DNA from: Desulfosporosinus sp. HMP52
GTDB lineage: Bacteria > Bacillota > Desulfitobacteriia > Desulfitobacteriales > Desulfitobacteriaceae
Direction: 5' to 3'
Assembly: GCF_000765145.1 (NCBI RefSeq)
Contig: NZ_JMGA01000050.1
Location: 104,962 to 168,961 of the forward strand
Length of the DNA: 64,000 nucleotides
Each line of letters starts with the position of its first letter. Within the stretch, counting starts at the first letter, position 1. The notes under the pieces are model-generated. The model searched no databases. It worked only from the letters and a program-made list of their open reading frames with translations, and was not told the DNA's origin. The position numbers were made by a program, and so were the translations under genes. Below, in pieces: positions 1 through 8,423 of this stretch.

Positions 1-1068
1 ACCGATTTCGATTCCTTTTTTATAAGCCTTGGGCGAGAATAGAGAAACTGCTTCTTCCACAAGGTTGTGTAAATTAAAGGGAATTTTGTCTATTAACAAC
101 ATCCCTGCTTCGATTTTTGAGAAATCTAAGATATTATTAATTAACAAAAGCAAGGCGTCCGAAGAAGCTTTGACCTCACCTACGTAAGTAGCTTGTTCAC
201 TCTCCAGTTGCATATCGGAGAGGAGTTCTATGAATCCTACAATTCCATTCAAGGGTGTCCTTATTTCATGGGACATGTTGGCTAAGAATTGACTTTTTTT
301 CTCCTCACTTACTCGAAGCTTTTCTTCAATGCTTTTTCTAGCAGAAATATCCCGTGAAATACCTAAGACCCCTATAACTTCTCCGTTTTCGTTATACAAA
401 GGACTTTTAATTGTTTCAAAATATCCAATCCCTTGTGGTGTTTTCAAGGTTATGTAATTAAATCGGCTCTGTTGCGAATCCATAACTTCCTTGTCTTGTA
501 ATATATTTCGAGTTGCCACTAAATCATCTACGTAGTCAAAATCCCCTTTGCCAATCACCGAATTCTTACTAGCGTTTGCGACCTTTTCGGCAAAAGATTT
601 ATTACACCCTAAATACTTACTGTCTCTATCCTTGAAAAAAATCACATCCGGAATAGCATCAATAATTGAGTTTAAGAATTTATTGGCATTTTCCATTTCT
701 AATTCTAACTTTTTCTGCTTGGAAATTTCTCTTGCTGTAATATAAATAACTTTCTTATAAATCTGCATATGCCATTCAATATCTTTAAAGCAGTTGTTTT
801 TACTTTGATATCGACTCATAAAATTTAACTCATGTTTCTCTTTAAGAACTTTGAAAGCTGCAACTGTAATATTTATATCATCCGGATGAACGAATTCTAG
901 AAAATTCTTACCTTCGAGAACATCTGTATTTCCTAGTATATTCTTCCATGAATTGTTGAGTTTAATAAAAATCCCTTGCATATCAGCTATTCCCAACATA
1001 TCTTGGCTTATTGTAAAAAAGTTCTCAAATACTTGTTTTTCTGTCTTTTGCTCATCAGATCTGGACAT
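1..1068 (-). CDS. PAS-domain sensor histidine kinase, C-terminus cut by window edge
   Basis: A 356-residue N-terminal part is visible; the frame stays open to base 1, so the ATPase domain lies outside. It starts at ATG 1068 behind a G-rich stretch (GGGGGG, 6 nt upstream). Residues about 10-110 and 125-245 look like two PAS domains, the second holding an IPDVIFFKDRD segment. A dimerisation/phospho-acceptor block follows, with the H-box SHEIRTPLNG (His about residue 267) and the downstream NILDFSKIEAG helix typical of HisKA. No transmembrane helix is seen, so it is probably a cytosolic kinase sensing a soluble or redox signal. Family knowledge predicts a HATPase_c domain and possibly a receiver domain beyond the edge. 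The partner regulator is unknown. Confidence 0.9.
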   Translation of the reverse strand, partial: MSRSDEQKTEKQVFENFFTISQDMLGIADMQGIFIKLNNSWKNILGNTDVLEGKNFLEFVHPDDINITVAAFKVLKEKHELNFMSRYQSKNNCFKDIEWHMQIYKKVIYITAREISKQKKLELEMENANKFLNSIIDAIPDVIFFKDRDSKYLGCNKSFAEKVANASKNSVIGKGDFDYVDDLVATRNILQDKEVMDSQQSRFNYITLKTPQGIGYFETIKSPLYNENGEVIGVLGISRDISARKSIEEKLRVSEEKKSQFLANMSHEIRTPLNGIVGFIELLSDMQLESEQATYVGEVKASSDALLLLINNILDFSKIEAGMLLIDKIPFNLHNLVEEAVSLFSPKAYKKGIEIG

Positions 1069-1243
1069 TTTCTACCCCCCATAATATGTTAAAATTTATA
1101 AGCCGGTTCCAGGATACTGGAAACAAAAATCCCCTATTAATCAAAACACAGAGAAATGGGTGTTTGGTACCTTTCTTACTTCATTGAAATTCAACATTTT
1201 ATTTGTTTTTCCTTCTTTTATTTCTGTTTTAATACAAATAAAG

Positions 1244-1275
1244 ACACCAATCAGACTTTTTAATCTGACTGGCGC
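1244..1275 (-). terminator. Probable intrinsic terminator after the DUF438 gene
   Basis: The arms CCAATCAGA and TCTGACTGG (one G-T pair) enclose an AT loop. On the minus strand the stem is followed by TTTATTTG. It sits about 75 bases past the stop of the DUF438 gene and before the kinase gene. Confidence 0.55.
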
Positions 1276-1347
1276 TACTTTTGTTGATTTCAATAATATT
1301 AAATTTTTGGTTCAAGACTTAAATAATCTTTAATACTGCCTCTTCAA

Positions 1348-2820
1348 TTATAAGATCCTTTTTTCACCCTGAATCTGTTGAATCCCCTGAATATCCTGAG
1401 AAACCTCGATAGTTCCGGCGTAATTGCCCTGTTCATCACGCAGTGCGAAATACTGGATATAAACATATTTATCTCCTAGGTGCAACCAGAACTTAGCATC
1501 ATCGTTTTTACCGCTGCGGAAATCTTCTAAAATTTCTTCCACGATATGTACACTATCCGGCGGGTGGCAGTTTTGTACTTGACGACCAATGATAGCCTTG
1601 CTGCGTTGGAAAATACGTTCTTTGCCAAATGTAAAATACTTCACTCTGTCCTGTTCATCCACAAAGGTAATGTCCACAGGTAAGTTATTAAGAAGAAGAT
1701 TTAATTGTTTCTGAGTGAGTACCCCTGTCTCAAAAGATATCTCCGCCTCAGAACCTCCGAGTGCCCCGCCCGCTATGTGGGGCTGTTTCAATGCAGCTGC
1801 TCCTTCTGGTACTTCAACGGGTTTCCAGCCAATATCTGGATGAACCAGATATCCTATCTCCGCACTTTGCTCCACGATCTCTGCCCATTCTACATCCGTT
1901 AACGTGTCCAGGCACATGGGAAACATAATATTTTCTTCTTTGTAAATCATATCTGTGATCATTTTTAAAGCCGGGCGAGCAGTTCTTTCGATCATCTGCT
2001 TAACCTCTTGATTGTTTGGCTGGTGATCCTGCAAAAACTTACTGACTTCTTTAAGAAGGGCACGAATATCATCATGTATTGCCCACATTACTTTTGGAGG
2101 AGCGTTAACACCATGTTTCTCAAGGTAAGCGAATAAGATGTTTTCTTTGCGGCTATAGTGTTTCTCGATTTCGCATAATCGTTCATGAAGTTGCTGCCAT
2201 TCAACTATATCATGTTTAGCAGGTGTCTTTTCATTTTGGCTTAATAGGTCAAAAAGCTTACCAAGTTCGATGACTATCTTTTCGATCTCTCTATTTTCCT
2301 TTTTAAAGGTATGAACGGGATGCCTGCCTTGCACCTCTTCCACAACTTGGTTATTTAGACCTTCCTCGAAGACCGCTACATGGACATCACACAAAGATTT
2401 GATCTCCGTCTCGTGTAATCCTTCTTGGATTAATTCTTGTTCCAATTGGGCTATTTCTGTAGCCCCTACATCCCTCAATAAGTCTTTAAATCTTTCCCGC
2501 AATTCTACTGGATCTTCTTGACGATGAATATCTCGAATAATTTCTTTAAGCTGCTCCCTGCGTTCTTTGCGATTTTTCGACGGATCATCTTCACTAACTA
2601 CGCAGAAGCCCTTAGCTTCTAACTTGCTTTTTGCCTCTTCTAATGATATACCGTGACGTTTCAGACCTTCCGCAACGGGTAGTTTTCGCCCTACAGTTTT
2701 TCTAAGAATGGAGTTCGCGGCTCCCTCTAAGCCCATTTCATGAAGAATTGGGATCAGTTCGGGATAATCCTCAGTTAAATCATATAAGGACCGAGTTAAG
2801 TCTAGGACTGGTTGACTCAT
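1348..2820 (-). CDS. DUF438 / hemerythrin-HHE / PAS protein
   Basis: A 490-residue cytosolic protein. The N-terminal 70 residues resemble DUF1858 (LTRSLYDLTEDYPELIPIL). Residues about 75-170 form the DUF438 helical region. Residues about 200-320 are a hemerythrin-like cation-binding bundle with the series H-x3-E, LHERLCEIEKHY, KENILF, HDDIR and EENIMFP, which would carry a di-iron site. Residues about 360-485 are a PAS domain (LLNNLPVDITFVDEQDRV). This architecture is known for DUF438 proteins of anaerobic Firmicutes. Binding of O2, NO or another redox ligand is inferred, not shown. A GTG nine bases further upstream is in frame, but the AAAGGG ribosome-binding site abuts it, whereas ATG 2820 has normal spacing. 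No obvious operon partner. Confidence 0.9.
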   Translation of the reverse strand: MSQPVLDLTRSLYDLTEDYPELIPILHEMGLEGAANSILRKTVGRKLPVAEGLKRHGISLEEAKSKLEAKGFCVVSEDDPSKNRKERREQLKEIIRDIHRQEDPVELRERFKDLLRDVGATEIAQLEQELIQEGLHETEIKSLCDVHVAVFEEGLNNQVVEEVQGRHPVHTFKKENREIEKIVIELGKLFDLLSQNEKTPAKHDIVEWQQLHERLCEIEKHYSRKENILFAYLEKHGVNAPPKVMWAIHDDIRALLKEVSKFLQDHQPNNQEVKQMIERTARPALKMITDMIYKEENIMFPMCLDTLTDVEWAEIVEQSAEIGYLVHPDIGWKPVEVPEGAAALKQPHIAGGALGGSEAEISFETGVLTQKQLNLLLNNLPVDITFVDEQDRVKYFTFGKERIFQRSKAIIGRQVQNCHPPDSVHIVEEILEDFRSGKNDDAKFWLHLGDKYVYIQYFALRDEQGNYAGTIEVSQDIQGIQQIQGEKRIL

Positions 2821-2977
2821 TATCTTCACCCTTTCAGATCTATTAGGTTGTTAAAGCTGAATGCAGTCTATTCTTTAGCATTATTTGCAAATATCCTAAA
2901 ATTACTCAAACCCCTCTTTAACCACCCCTCTATAGAAAGGGAACACAATTATCTGAGCACTCGGCTTTAGCCGTTAC

Positions 2978-3790
2978 TCACGACAGGATATGCAGAAGCG
3001 GAAAGCTGGCAAGGAGCAATATCTCAAAGAGCAGCAGCCTCCTCTCTGATTGTTTGGTTCTAAAACTGAAATATTCTCGCGTTATAGAATCTAATATATT
3101 GATTTGATTGGCTAGAACAATATAACGTTTATTAACTTCGAAGTACTCACTGAGCCTGTCAAATATCTGCCTTGATTCTATAGTTTTGTTAAATTCTGAA
3201 GGTCGATCCAGAAGCTTTACGCTTTCTATGCTCCTGTACTTAAACCGGATACTTTTGGTAAGGACTGAAACCACCTTTTTAGTATTAGCCCTTAGATATC
3301 CCTTATTAAGATGACTTATGAAATGACCCGCTGCATCCAGTACCTCTGAAAGCTCGGTTTCAATATTGTAAAGCTCGACGGACTTTGCTAAGACACCAGC
3401 CACTATATCATCCACGAAGGGTTGATAATGAAAGTTTAGCTCACTTTCTGGCCACAGGCTTACAAAGTTATCCCTGGAACCAGGGATCTCATGGGTTTCA
3501 TTAAACTTATGTAACAATTCATAATCAATATCAATATACAAAGTTCTCAAATACTCAAGAACAATCGAGATCTCGTCTTGGTTACAATTTAGAAAGGTCA
3601 TACAGCCGTATCTATATATGTAGACTGATTTGTTGACTGAAGCATATTTTAAGATTTTTTCTACCTCTGCCCCATCAAGTTTAATATATTCCTTCCAGCT
3701 AGCATCCTTCTTCAGATTAATAAAGGAGGCTATCCGCAGGAGAGGTAGCCTTACTGCTACTTTATAAGTATTGAATACTATTTTTTCCAT
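2978..3790 (-). CDS. RMD1/YagE (DUF155) family protein, copy 2
   Basis: A 270-residue protein with the DUF155 signature: an N-terminal alpha/beta region with VYIYRYGCMTFLNC followed by an acidic helix, a helical middle and a single hydrophobic C-terminal segment (LLLFEILLLASFPLLHIL) that would anchor it in the membrane. In yeast, members of this family (Rmd1, Rmd8 and the mitochondrial relative) are membrane-associated and linked to sporulation or translation. No bacterial biochemistry is known to me. It lies 17 bases after the upstream paralogue, so the two are very likely co-transcribed. Ribosome-binding site GGGTGG is close to ATG 3790. The window gives no clue to substrate or partner. Confidence 0.85.
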   Translation of the reverse strand: MEKIVFNTYKVAVRLPLLRIASFINLKKDASWKEYIKLDGAEVEKILKYASVNKSVYIYRYGCMTFLNCNQDEISIVLEYLRTLYIDIDYELLHKFNETHEIPGSRDNFVSLWPESELNFHYQPFVDDIVAGVLAKSVELYNIETELSEVLDAAGHFISHLNKGYLRANTKKVVSVLTKSIRFKYRSIESVKLLDRPSEFNKTIESRQIFDRLSEYFEVNKRYIVLANQINILDSITREYFSFRTKQSERRLLLFEILLLASFPLLHILS

Positions 3791-3807
3791 ATTCCACCCG
3801 TCTGTCT

Positions 3808-4632
3808 TTACCTTATTAAATCAAATAACATAAGTACAACTTCAATAACAATCAACAGCACAATTACCCACTCCACGAACAATCCGCGTATGGAATGGCT
3901 TATCGTTCCAAACCCGTCAATGATGCTTTTCAATATCTCAGTCTTACTTTTGATCACTTCGTACCGATCGTTCAACTCAAAAAATTCTGCCATCTTCTCG
4001 TAGAAGTCTGCAGCATCACTGTTAATCCAGGTAATATCGGGTTTATCAAGAATCATAATATAGGCAATGGTATTGTATTCATGCCTGACAATCCTTGAAG
4101 TTGTCTTAGCCAGTTCTTTGTGTCCAATATTAAGTTTTCCCTTTTCTAGGTTATCAATCTTACTTTCCAGATCATCCAGAATTTTACCCAGTTGTTCTTC
4201 AATCTTTTCCAGGGCTACAGATTTGGCAATCACGATTGAAATCAATTCCGGATAAAACAACTCCATATTGGGAATCTGAACAAAGCGATCTGTAAATTCA
4301 ATCTCTTCACCCGCAACCGGATGAAGTACATAGACGTCTTGAAACCTATCATAACGCCCTATATCTACGTCCGGTTTTATTGTTTTTAGGTAGCGCATCA
4401 ATATCTCGATATGTTGTTGAGTCGAGTTAATAAAAACAATACTCCCAAAAGAAAAAACTAAGATCTTTTCGTCTTTACCTGGCTCCTCTCCCAGGATTAC
4501 TTTTAACACCTGGTCTTGGAGCAGAAGAGGCTCCTCCCAAGTATATTTTTTTCGAATATTACATTCCACGGCAATTTTGTTCAGATCGATTTCATTGGTT
4601 ACTGCAAAGGCTTTAAAGTTCAAGTCATTCAT
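3808..4632 (-). CDS. RMD1/YagE (DUF155) family protein, copy 1
   Basis: A 274-residue paralogue of the next gene. The diagnostic strand is LVFSFGSIVFINST followed by an HIEILMRYLKTI helix, matching YRYGCMTFLNC and IVLEYLRTL in copy 2. The C-terminal 22 residues (WVIVLLIVIEVVLMLFDLI) form one transmembrane helix. The middle region is helical and probably coiled-coil (LGKILDDLESKIDNLEKGKL). It starts at ATG 4632 with AAGGGA upstream. It is the first gene of a two-gene unit and is divergent from the EamA transporter at 4866. Function unknown; a membrane-tethered dimer or heteromer with copy 2 is an inference. Confidence 0.85.
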   Translation of the reverse strand: MNDLNFKAFAVTNEIDLNKIAVECNIRKKYTWEEPLLLQDQVLKVILGEEPGKDEKILVFSFGSIVFINSTQQHIEILMRYLKTIKPDVDIGRYDRFQDVYVLHPVAGEEIEFTDRFVQIPNMELFYPELISIVIAKSVALEKIEEQLGKILDDLESKIDNLEKGKLNIGHKELAKTTSRIVRHEYNTIAYIMILDKPDITWINSDAADFYEKMAEFFELNDRYEVIKSKTEILKSIIDGFGTISHSIRGLFVEWVIVLLIVIEVVLMLFDLIR

Positions 4633-4865
4633 AGGATTCCCTTAGCTTTCTGTTTAATATTAGGAGACAATTAGTTGATATTTGTAGTATATACAGTAAG
4701 AGCTTTTTTTTACTCTGAACATTCAGGTCCTGTGTAGAATCTCCTTTTTGCTACCAATGAAGCACCAATTATGGTAGTATTATACGTACTCGAAAACACA
4801 TCACTAACTAAGGGTATCTAATTAATAGCAGAATCAATGGTTGCGACCACAAGAACAGAGGTAAT

Positions 4866-5822
4866 ATGATGAAAAGCGTTTTAAACAAAGAGCTGCAAGG
4901 AAGCGGGAGAATCTCTGCTCTTCTTTCAAGAGGACAATTTATGGCCAATTTGGCGATGCTTGCGGTAATAATAGTTTGGGGAATTTCCTATGTTAGTATT
5001 AAAGTAGCGGTTGTTGAAATCCCCCCCATAACAATGGCACTTATCCGTTTTGCGATGGCTTCCTTGATGCTCTGGATTATCATTCAGAGGGTTGAACCCC
5101 AGGCGAAGCTACATAAATCGGATCTGCCTAAAATGGTTTTAGGCGGAATTTTTGGCATCACCCTTTATTTCATCTTTGAGAACATCGGAGTCAAATTCTC
5201 TACAGCAACAAATGCTTCACTGATTGTCTCTGTTGTTCCAGTTATTACAATTGTATTAGATGTACTGTTTTTTAAAGGCAGATTATCGTTACTGAAACTA
5301 CTGGGAGTAGTGATAGCTGTCGTGGGCTCTTACCTGGCTGTTACAGGCAATGGCAGCGTTGAACTGAATTCCAGCCATTTTCTTGGCAATCTATTAATGA
5401 TTCTTGCAATGCTATCCTGGGCATTTTTCACTTTGGTTAATAAGTCCCTGCAAGGAAAATATTCCGGCTTATTTTTAACTACTTACCAAACTATCTTTGG
5501 AACCTTATTCTTTATTCCTTTGTCACTTTTAGAGTATCAAGAATGGAAACCCTTTTCTCTTACCGCTTTGAGTAATCTTCTGTTTCTGGCAGTTTTCTGC
5601 TCCGTTGTCGGCTATTTATTGTACATATATGCTCTAAAGCGTTTGGATGTGGCTCTAACCACCATCTATTTAAATCTCATCCCCGTTGTTGGAGTGCTCA
5701 GCGGTTACCTCTTTTTGAAGGAAAGCGTTCTGCCTATTCAGCTTATCGGTGGCTTAATAACTCTTTTTGCCATAGTGATTATTAATTTCGAATTGCTAAC
5801 CATGCGAAGAATTCCTTCTTAA
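4866..5822 (+). CDS. EamA/DMT-family transporter
   Basis: A 318-residue integral membrane protein with about ten hydrophobic helices arranged as two EamA repeats (residues about 30-160 and 170-305). Conserved landmarks are WGISYVSIKVAV in helix 1, NIGVKFSTATNASLIVSVVPV in the first repeat and the matching YALKRLDVALTTIYLNLIPVVGVL in the second. DMT proteins of this class export amino acids or other small metabolites; the substrate cannot be read from sequence. It starts at ATGATG with GAGG just upstream. A 30-residue hydrophilic N-terminus precedes the first helix. Transcribed alone, with a hairpin at 5930-5971 downstream. Confidence 0.9.
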   Translation: MMKSVLNKELQGSGRISALLSRGQFMANLAMLAVIIVWGISYVSIKVAVVEIPPITMALIRFAMASLMLWIIIQRVEPQAKLHKSDLPKMVLGGIFGITLYFIFENIGVKFSTATNASLIVSVVPVITIVLDVLFFKGRLSLLKLLGVVIAVVGSYLAVTGNGSVELNSSHFLGNLLMILAMLSWAFFTLVNKSLQGKYSGLFLTTYQTIFGTLFFIPLSLLEYQEWKPFSLTALSNLLFLAVFCSVVGYLLYIYALKRLDVALTTIYLNLIPVVGVLSGYLFLKESVLPIQLIGGLITLFAIVIINFELLTMRRIPS

Positions 5823-5929
5823 CAATAGCTCATCTTCTAATTCATTTGGTTTCAAGCTCCTTGGTATAGAATCCGATAACACCCAAATAGAGTACAAATT
5901 ATAAGCAATTTAACCTATTAGACATGTTA

Positions 5930-5971
5930 AAGCTAGGCTAGGTTCAGAGTTACCCTGAGCCAGCCTAGCTT
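5930..5971. terminator. Long inverted repeat between convergent genes, probable bidirectional terminator
   Basis: AAGCTAGGCT at 5930 pairs with AGCCTAGCTT ending at 5971, and the stem continues inward with GG/CC and TCAG/CTGA pairs around a short loop. It lies between the EamA gene and the convergent OsmC-fusion gene. Poly-T is weak on both sides (TAATTTACTT on plus), so efficiency is uncertain. Confidence 0.6.
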
Positions 5972-6047
5972 AATTTACTTATCTGCCTTCTCTCGGAAAA
6001 AGCGTTTAACCCCTTTCCAGGTTCTTGGTTTCTGTCTAGCTTTAAGA

Positions 6048-6974
6048 TTACTCGACTTTGGAAATATGACTAACAATAGCCTCCTTGTTCATTCCCACAT
6101 AAGCACAACTTGGGTCATTTCCACATTTTCGGCAAACCAAATCATAAGCAGAGTTTAGTGTGTGACATTTTGGACAGGAATAATGCTCACTCATTTCTCT
6201 TGCCCATTGTTCATACCCGACATCCTTGATTCTTTGGTGTGATTGCCATAAATCAAGTCGATGGGGTTTAAGAGCTTGGAAGGTTTTAATTTCTTTACAG
6301 GGAAACTCTTCACATTCACCACAAAACTCGATTCCTTTTTGCCTAGCACATTCTATCATCCTACAGTTACTGCAATATGCTGTTTTGGGTATGGAACGAC
6401 AGCCTTCACAATGAGTTTCTTCAATGGTTTGATTTAGAGTTACAGCAATTTTTTTTAATCGTTCTGGTTCCTCTTTTGTCGCAATGAATACCGTGCAAGA
6501 TGGACAAAATAGTCCGCAGACTGCCGAAGTCATTTTAATCGGATCCATCCTGACAATTTCATATTCAGTCTTAACTTCAACATTCTTGTTTAGCACTAAC
6601 CACACTGGAGATATTTCCTCTGCTAGCTTTATAACATTTTGAAGGTCTGAATCCACTGCATCTAGCGATTCAAGAATCACTTTTAAATGGATCCCTTGGA
6701 GTGATAAAGGGTTTTCCCCTGGTATCCCGCTGGCCTTAACATGAAACCCAGAAATCTTTTTTCCCATTTTTCGCAATAAACCCACCATTGCCGTGCTGAC
6801 ACACCCAGTAAAACTCATCAGAAATAACTCTAAGCCTCGAAACCCTTGCCCGTCGCCAAGAGGCGGTAAATAGTCTAAGGTAAGTGGGTAGTCAGGGTTA
6901 GATTCAGATACTCCGATAAATTGAACTTTTTGATTGACTAGTCTTAGATTCACTTCCAGTTGATTGTTACTCAT
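6048..6974 (-). CDS. OsmC-family domain fused to a cysteine-rich DUF3795-like domain
   Basis: A 308-residue protein of two parts. Residues about 1-145 follow the OsmC/Ohr fold: a beta-rich N-terminus, then FLMSFTGCVSTAMVGLLRKM, where the Cys is in the place of the first redox cysteine of OsmC-type peroxidases; the second canonical Cys is not evident. Residues about 148-308 are cysteine-rich. They begin CGLFCPSCTVFIA, typical of DUF3795, continue with C-x2-C pairs (CEGC, CSNC, CGEC) and end in a zinc-ribbon-like CPKC...CRKCG. The tail probably binds zinc or an Fe-S cluster. Peroxide or thiol chemistry with a metal-binding partner domain is inferred. It starts at ATG 6974 with a strong GGAGG. 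Single-gene unit. Confidence 0.8.
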   Translation of the reverse strand: MSNNQLEVNLRLVNQKVQFIGVSESNPDYPLTLDYLPPLGDGQGFRGLELFLMSFTGCVSTAMVGLLRKMGKKISGFHVKASGIPGENPLSLQGIHLKVILESLDAVDSDLQNVIKLAEEISPVWLVLNKNVEVKTEYEIVRMDPIKMTSAVCGLFCPSCTVFIATKEEPERLKKIAVTLNQTIEETHCEGCRSIPKTAYCSNCRMIECARQKGIEFCGECEEFPCKEIKTFQALKPHRLDLWQSHQRIKDVGYEQWAREMSEHYSCPKCHTLNSAYDLVCRKCGNDPSCAYVGMNKEAIVSHISKVE

Positions 6975-7048
6975 TCCATTTCCTCCTCAAATTCTTGCTC
7001 TACTTACTTAGATACAAAGAGAGGAGAAAAGTTACAAACAACTTATAA

Positions 7049-7846
7049 TTATGTAAGTATTTTTAGAGTCTGTTGAGCAATGATTTCCCTGATTTTCTCC
7101 CTAAATTCTTGATAGGATGTATGGCCCGGCTGTTGATCATACAGCCGAATTGTTTTTCTCAAAAAATCTATTTCCGTCCAGATCGAAGACATTTCTGCAG
7201 TACTTCTCCTTCTTACTGGGTTATAGGAAGAAATAAGGTCTATCTTTCCGTTATCGATCAGATACTTCACCCAGTTTCCACATTGGCAAGGATTTTCCGG
7301 ATCAATAAACGAACATTTGTCTTCCATGTTGTCTTTCAAATGCTGTTTTGCTCGATAGACATTTATTTTAACCGCACTCTCAGATATATCCATAATATCG
7401 GCGACTTCCTCAATTGATAACTCCATTAGAATTTTCAAAGTGAAGGCAATCCGCTGTTTCTTAGGGATACAGTTCAGAAACAGCTGCAGGCAGGTTTCGC
7501 GGATGTCTTCAACTATAGCATGCTCTTCAACAGACTCCTTGGATTTCATCGATTCCCAAAACTCTGTTTCAGATATACCTCTTTCAGCCGTTATAATATG
7601 AATTGGAACTTTATCACGTTTCGTCATATAGCGATAGGTACAATTCAGCAGTATTTTATAGATCCAAGTTCCAAAGGAACTAGCGTGGTTAAACTTCGAA
7701 AAGGATCGATAGGCATTGATATAAGCTTCTTGAATGACATCTTGGGCATCTTCCCTATTACCCGTTAGACGAAAGGCCGTCCTAAACAACTTTTCATAGT
7801 ACTCGTGATAAAATGTCTCAAATTGGCTCTCTAATTCCTCCGACAT
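7049..7846 (-). CDS. ECF-type RNA polymerase sigma factor with cysteine-containing C-terminal extension
   Basis: A 265-residue sigma-70 family protein. Region 2 covers residues about 10-80 (YYEKLFRTAFRLTGNREDAQDVIQ, then FGTWIYKILLN). Region 4 covers about 120-175, with the helix-turn-helix MELSIEEVADIMDISESAVK. About 90 residues follow, with a short CQCG cluster after DPENPC, a feature seen in some clostridial ECF factors and possibly metal- or redox-responsive. No anti-sigma gene lies next to it, which suggests control through the C-terminal extension; that is inference. ATG 7846 has GAGGTGA at good spacing; a TTG one codon earlier is possible. Targets unknown. Confidence 0.9.
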   Translation of the reverse strand: MSEELESQFETFYHEYYEKLFRTAFRLTGNREDAQDVIQEAYINAYRSFSKFNHASSFGTWIYKILLNCTYRYMTKRDKVPIHIITAERGISETEFWESMKSKESVEEHAIVEDIRETCLQLFLNCIPKKQRIAFTLKILMELSIEEVADIMDISESAVKINVYRAKQHLKDNMEDKCSFIDPENPCQCGNWVKYLIDNGKIDLISSYNPVRRRSTAEMSSIWTEIDFLRKTIRLYDQQPGHTSYQEFREKIREIIAQQTLKILT

Positions 7847-8079
7847 CAAAGCTCACCTCTACCAACTGGAGTTCTTGTTTTTTATTATTATACATGAGGG
7901 TATCAATGTGATTTAAACAATCATCAGATTTCATTTTAGAATTGCAATAATAGATATTATATCCCATCGAAAAGCTCAGCTTCACCATATAATAATTCAA
8001 TACCACGATTAAGATTCTTTCATAGCCCCTTTGAATATGATGCTATTAATAATATCAATCAAGAGGGAGGAAGTTAACT

Positions 8080-8292
8080 ATGACTGAAAGTTATGTTCTT
8101 GATAAGAAATGCCCCAAGTGTTTTGGCCTCGGAAAAACCGCGAACCCGACACACAAGAAATTAATCGTTGTTGAAAAGAAATTACCAGGAAAACAAGATG
8201 ATCCACCCCTCATTGTTTGTGAGGAATGTAACGGTACGGGAATTCTACTTCCAACTGAAGTAAAAGAACTCTTGGAATATATTCTTTCTTAA
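8080..8292 (+). CDS. Small DnaJ-type zinc-knuckle protein
   Basis: A 70-residue protein with two C-x2-C-x-G-x-G knuckles, CPKCFGLGK near residue 11 and CEECNGTGI near residue 48. This is the pattern of the DnaJ cysteine-rich domain, which binds one zinc per pair of knuckles. A very strong ribosome-binding site (GAGGGAGGAAG) precedes ATG 8080. Related small proteins include anti-TRAP (RtpA), but there is no trp context here. A role as a zinc-stabilised protein-protein or RNA adaptor is inference. It lies 131 bases upstream of xdhC on the same strand, so co-transcription is possible. Confidence 0.75.
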   Translation: MTESYVLDKKCPKCFGLGKTANPTHKKLIVVEKKLPGKQDDPPLIVCEECNGTGILLPTEVKELLEYILS

Positions 8293-8423
8293 TGAATAGC
8301 AGAACAATAACCGATTATGATACTAGAGAATCGATAAGTCTCAAAGTTTTCATTTCTCTTCAAATAAAAATGCTATAAATCCAACGCCGTTTGATATCGG
8401 AAACAACAATATGGGGGTGCTCT

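Noticed and set aside
5975..6047. Short basic reading frame (LKARQKPRTWKGVKRFF) after the OsmC-fusion stop
   Set aside because: Looks protein-like but no start and only about 26 codons; may be chance or a tail of a lost gene.
7818..8006. 62-codon minus-strand frame overlapping the ECF sigma start
   Set aside because: No ribosome-binding site; shares the 5' end of the sigma gene in another frame.
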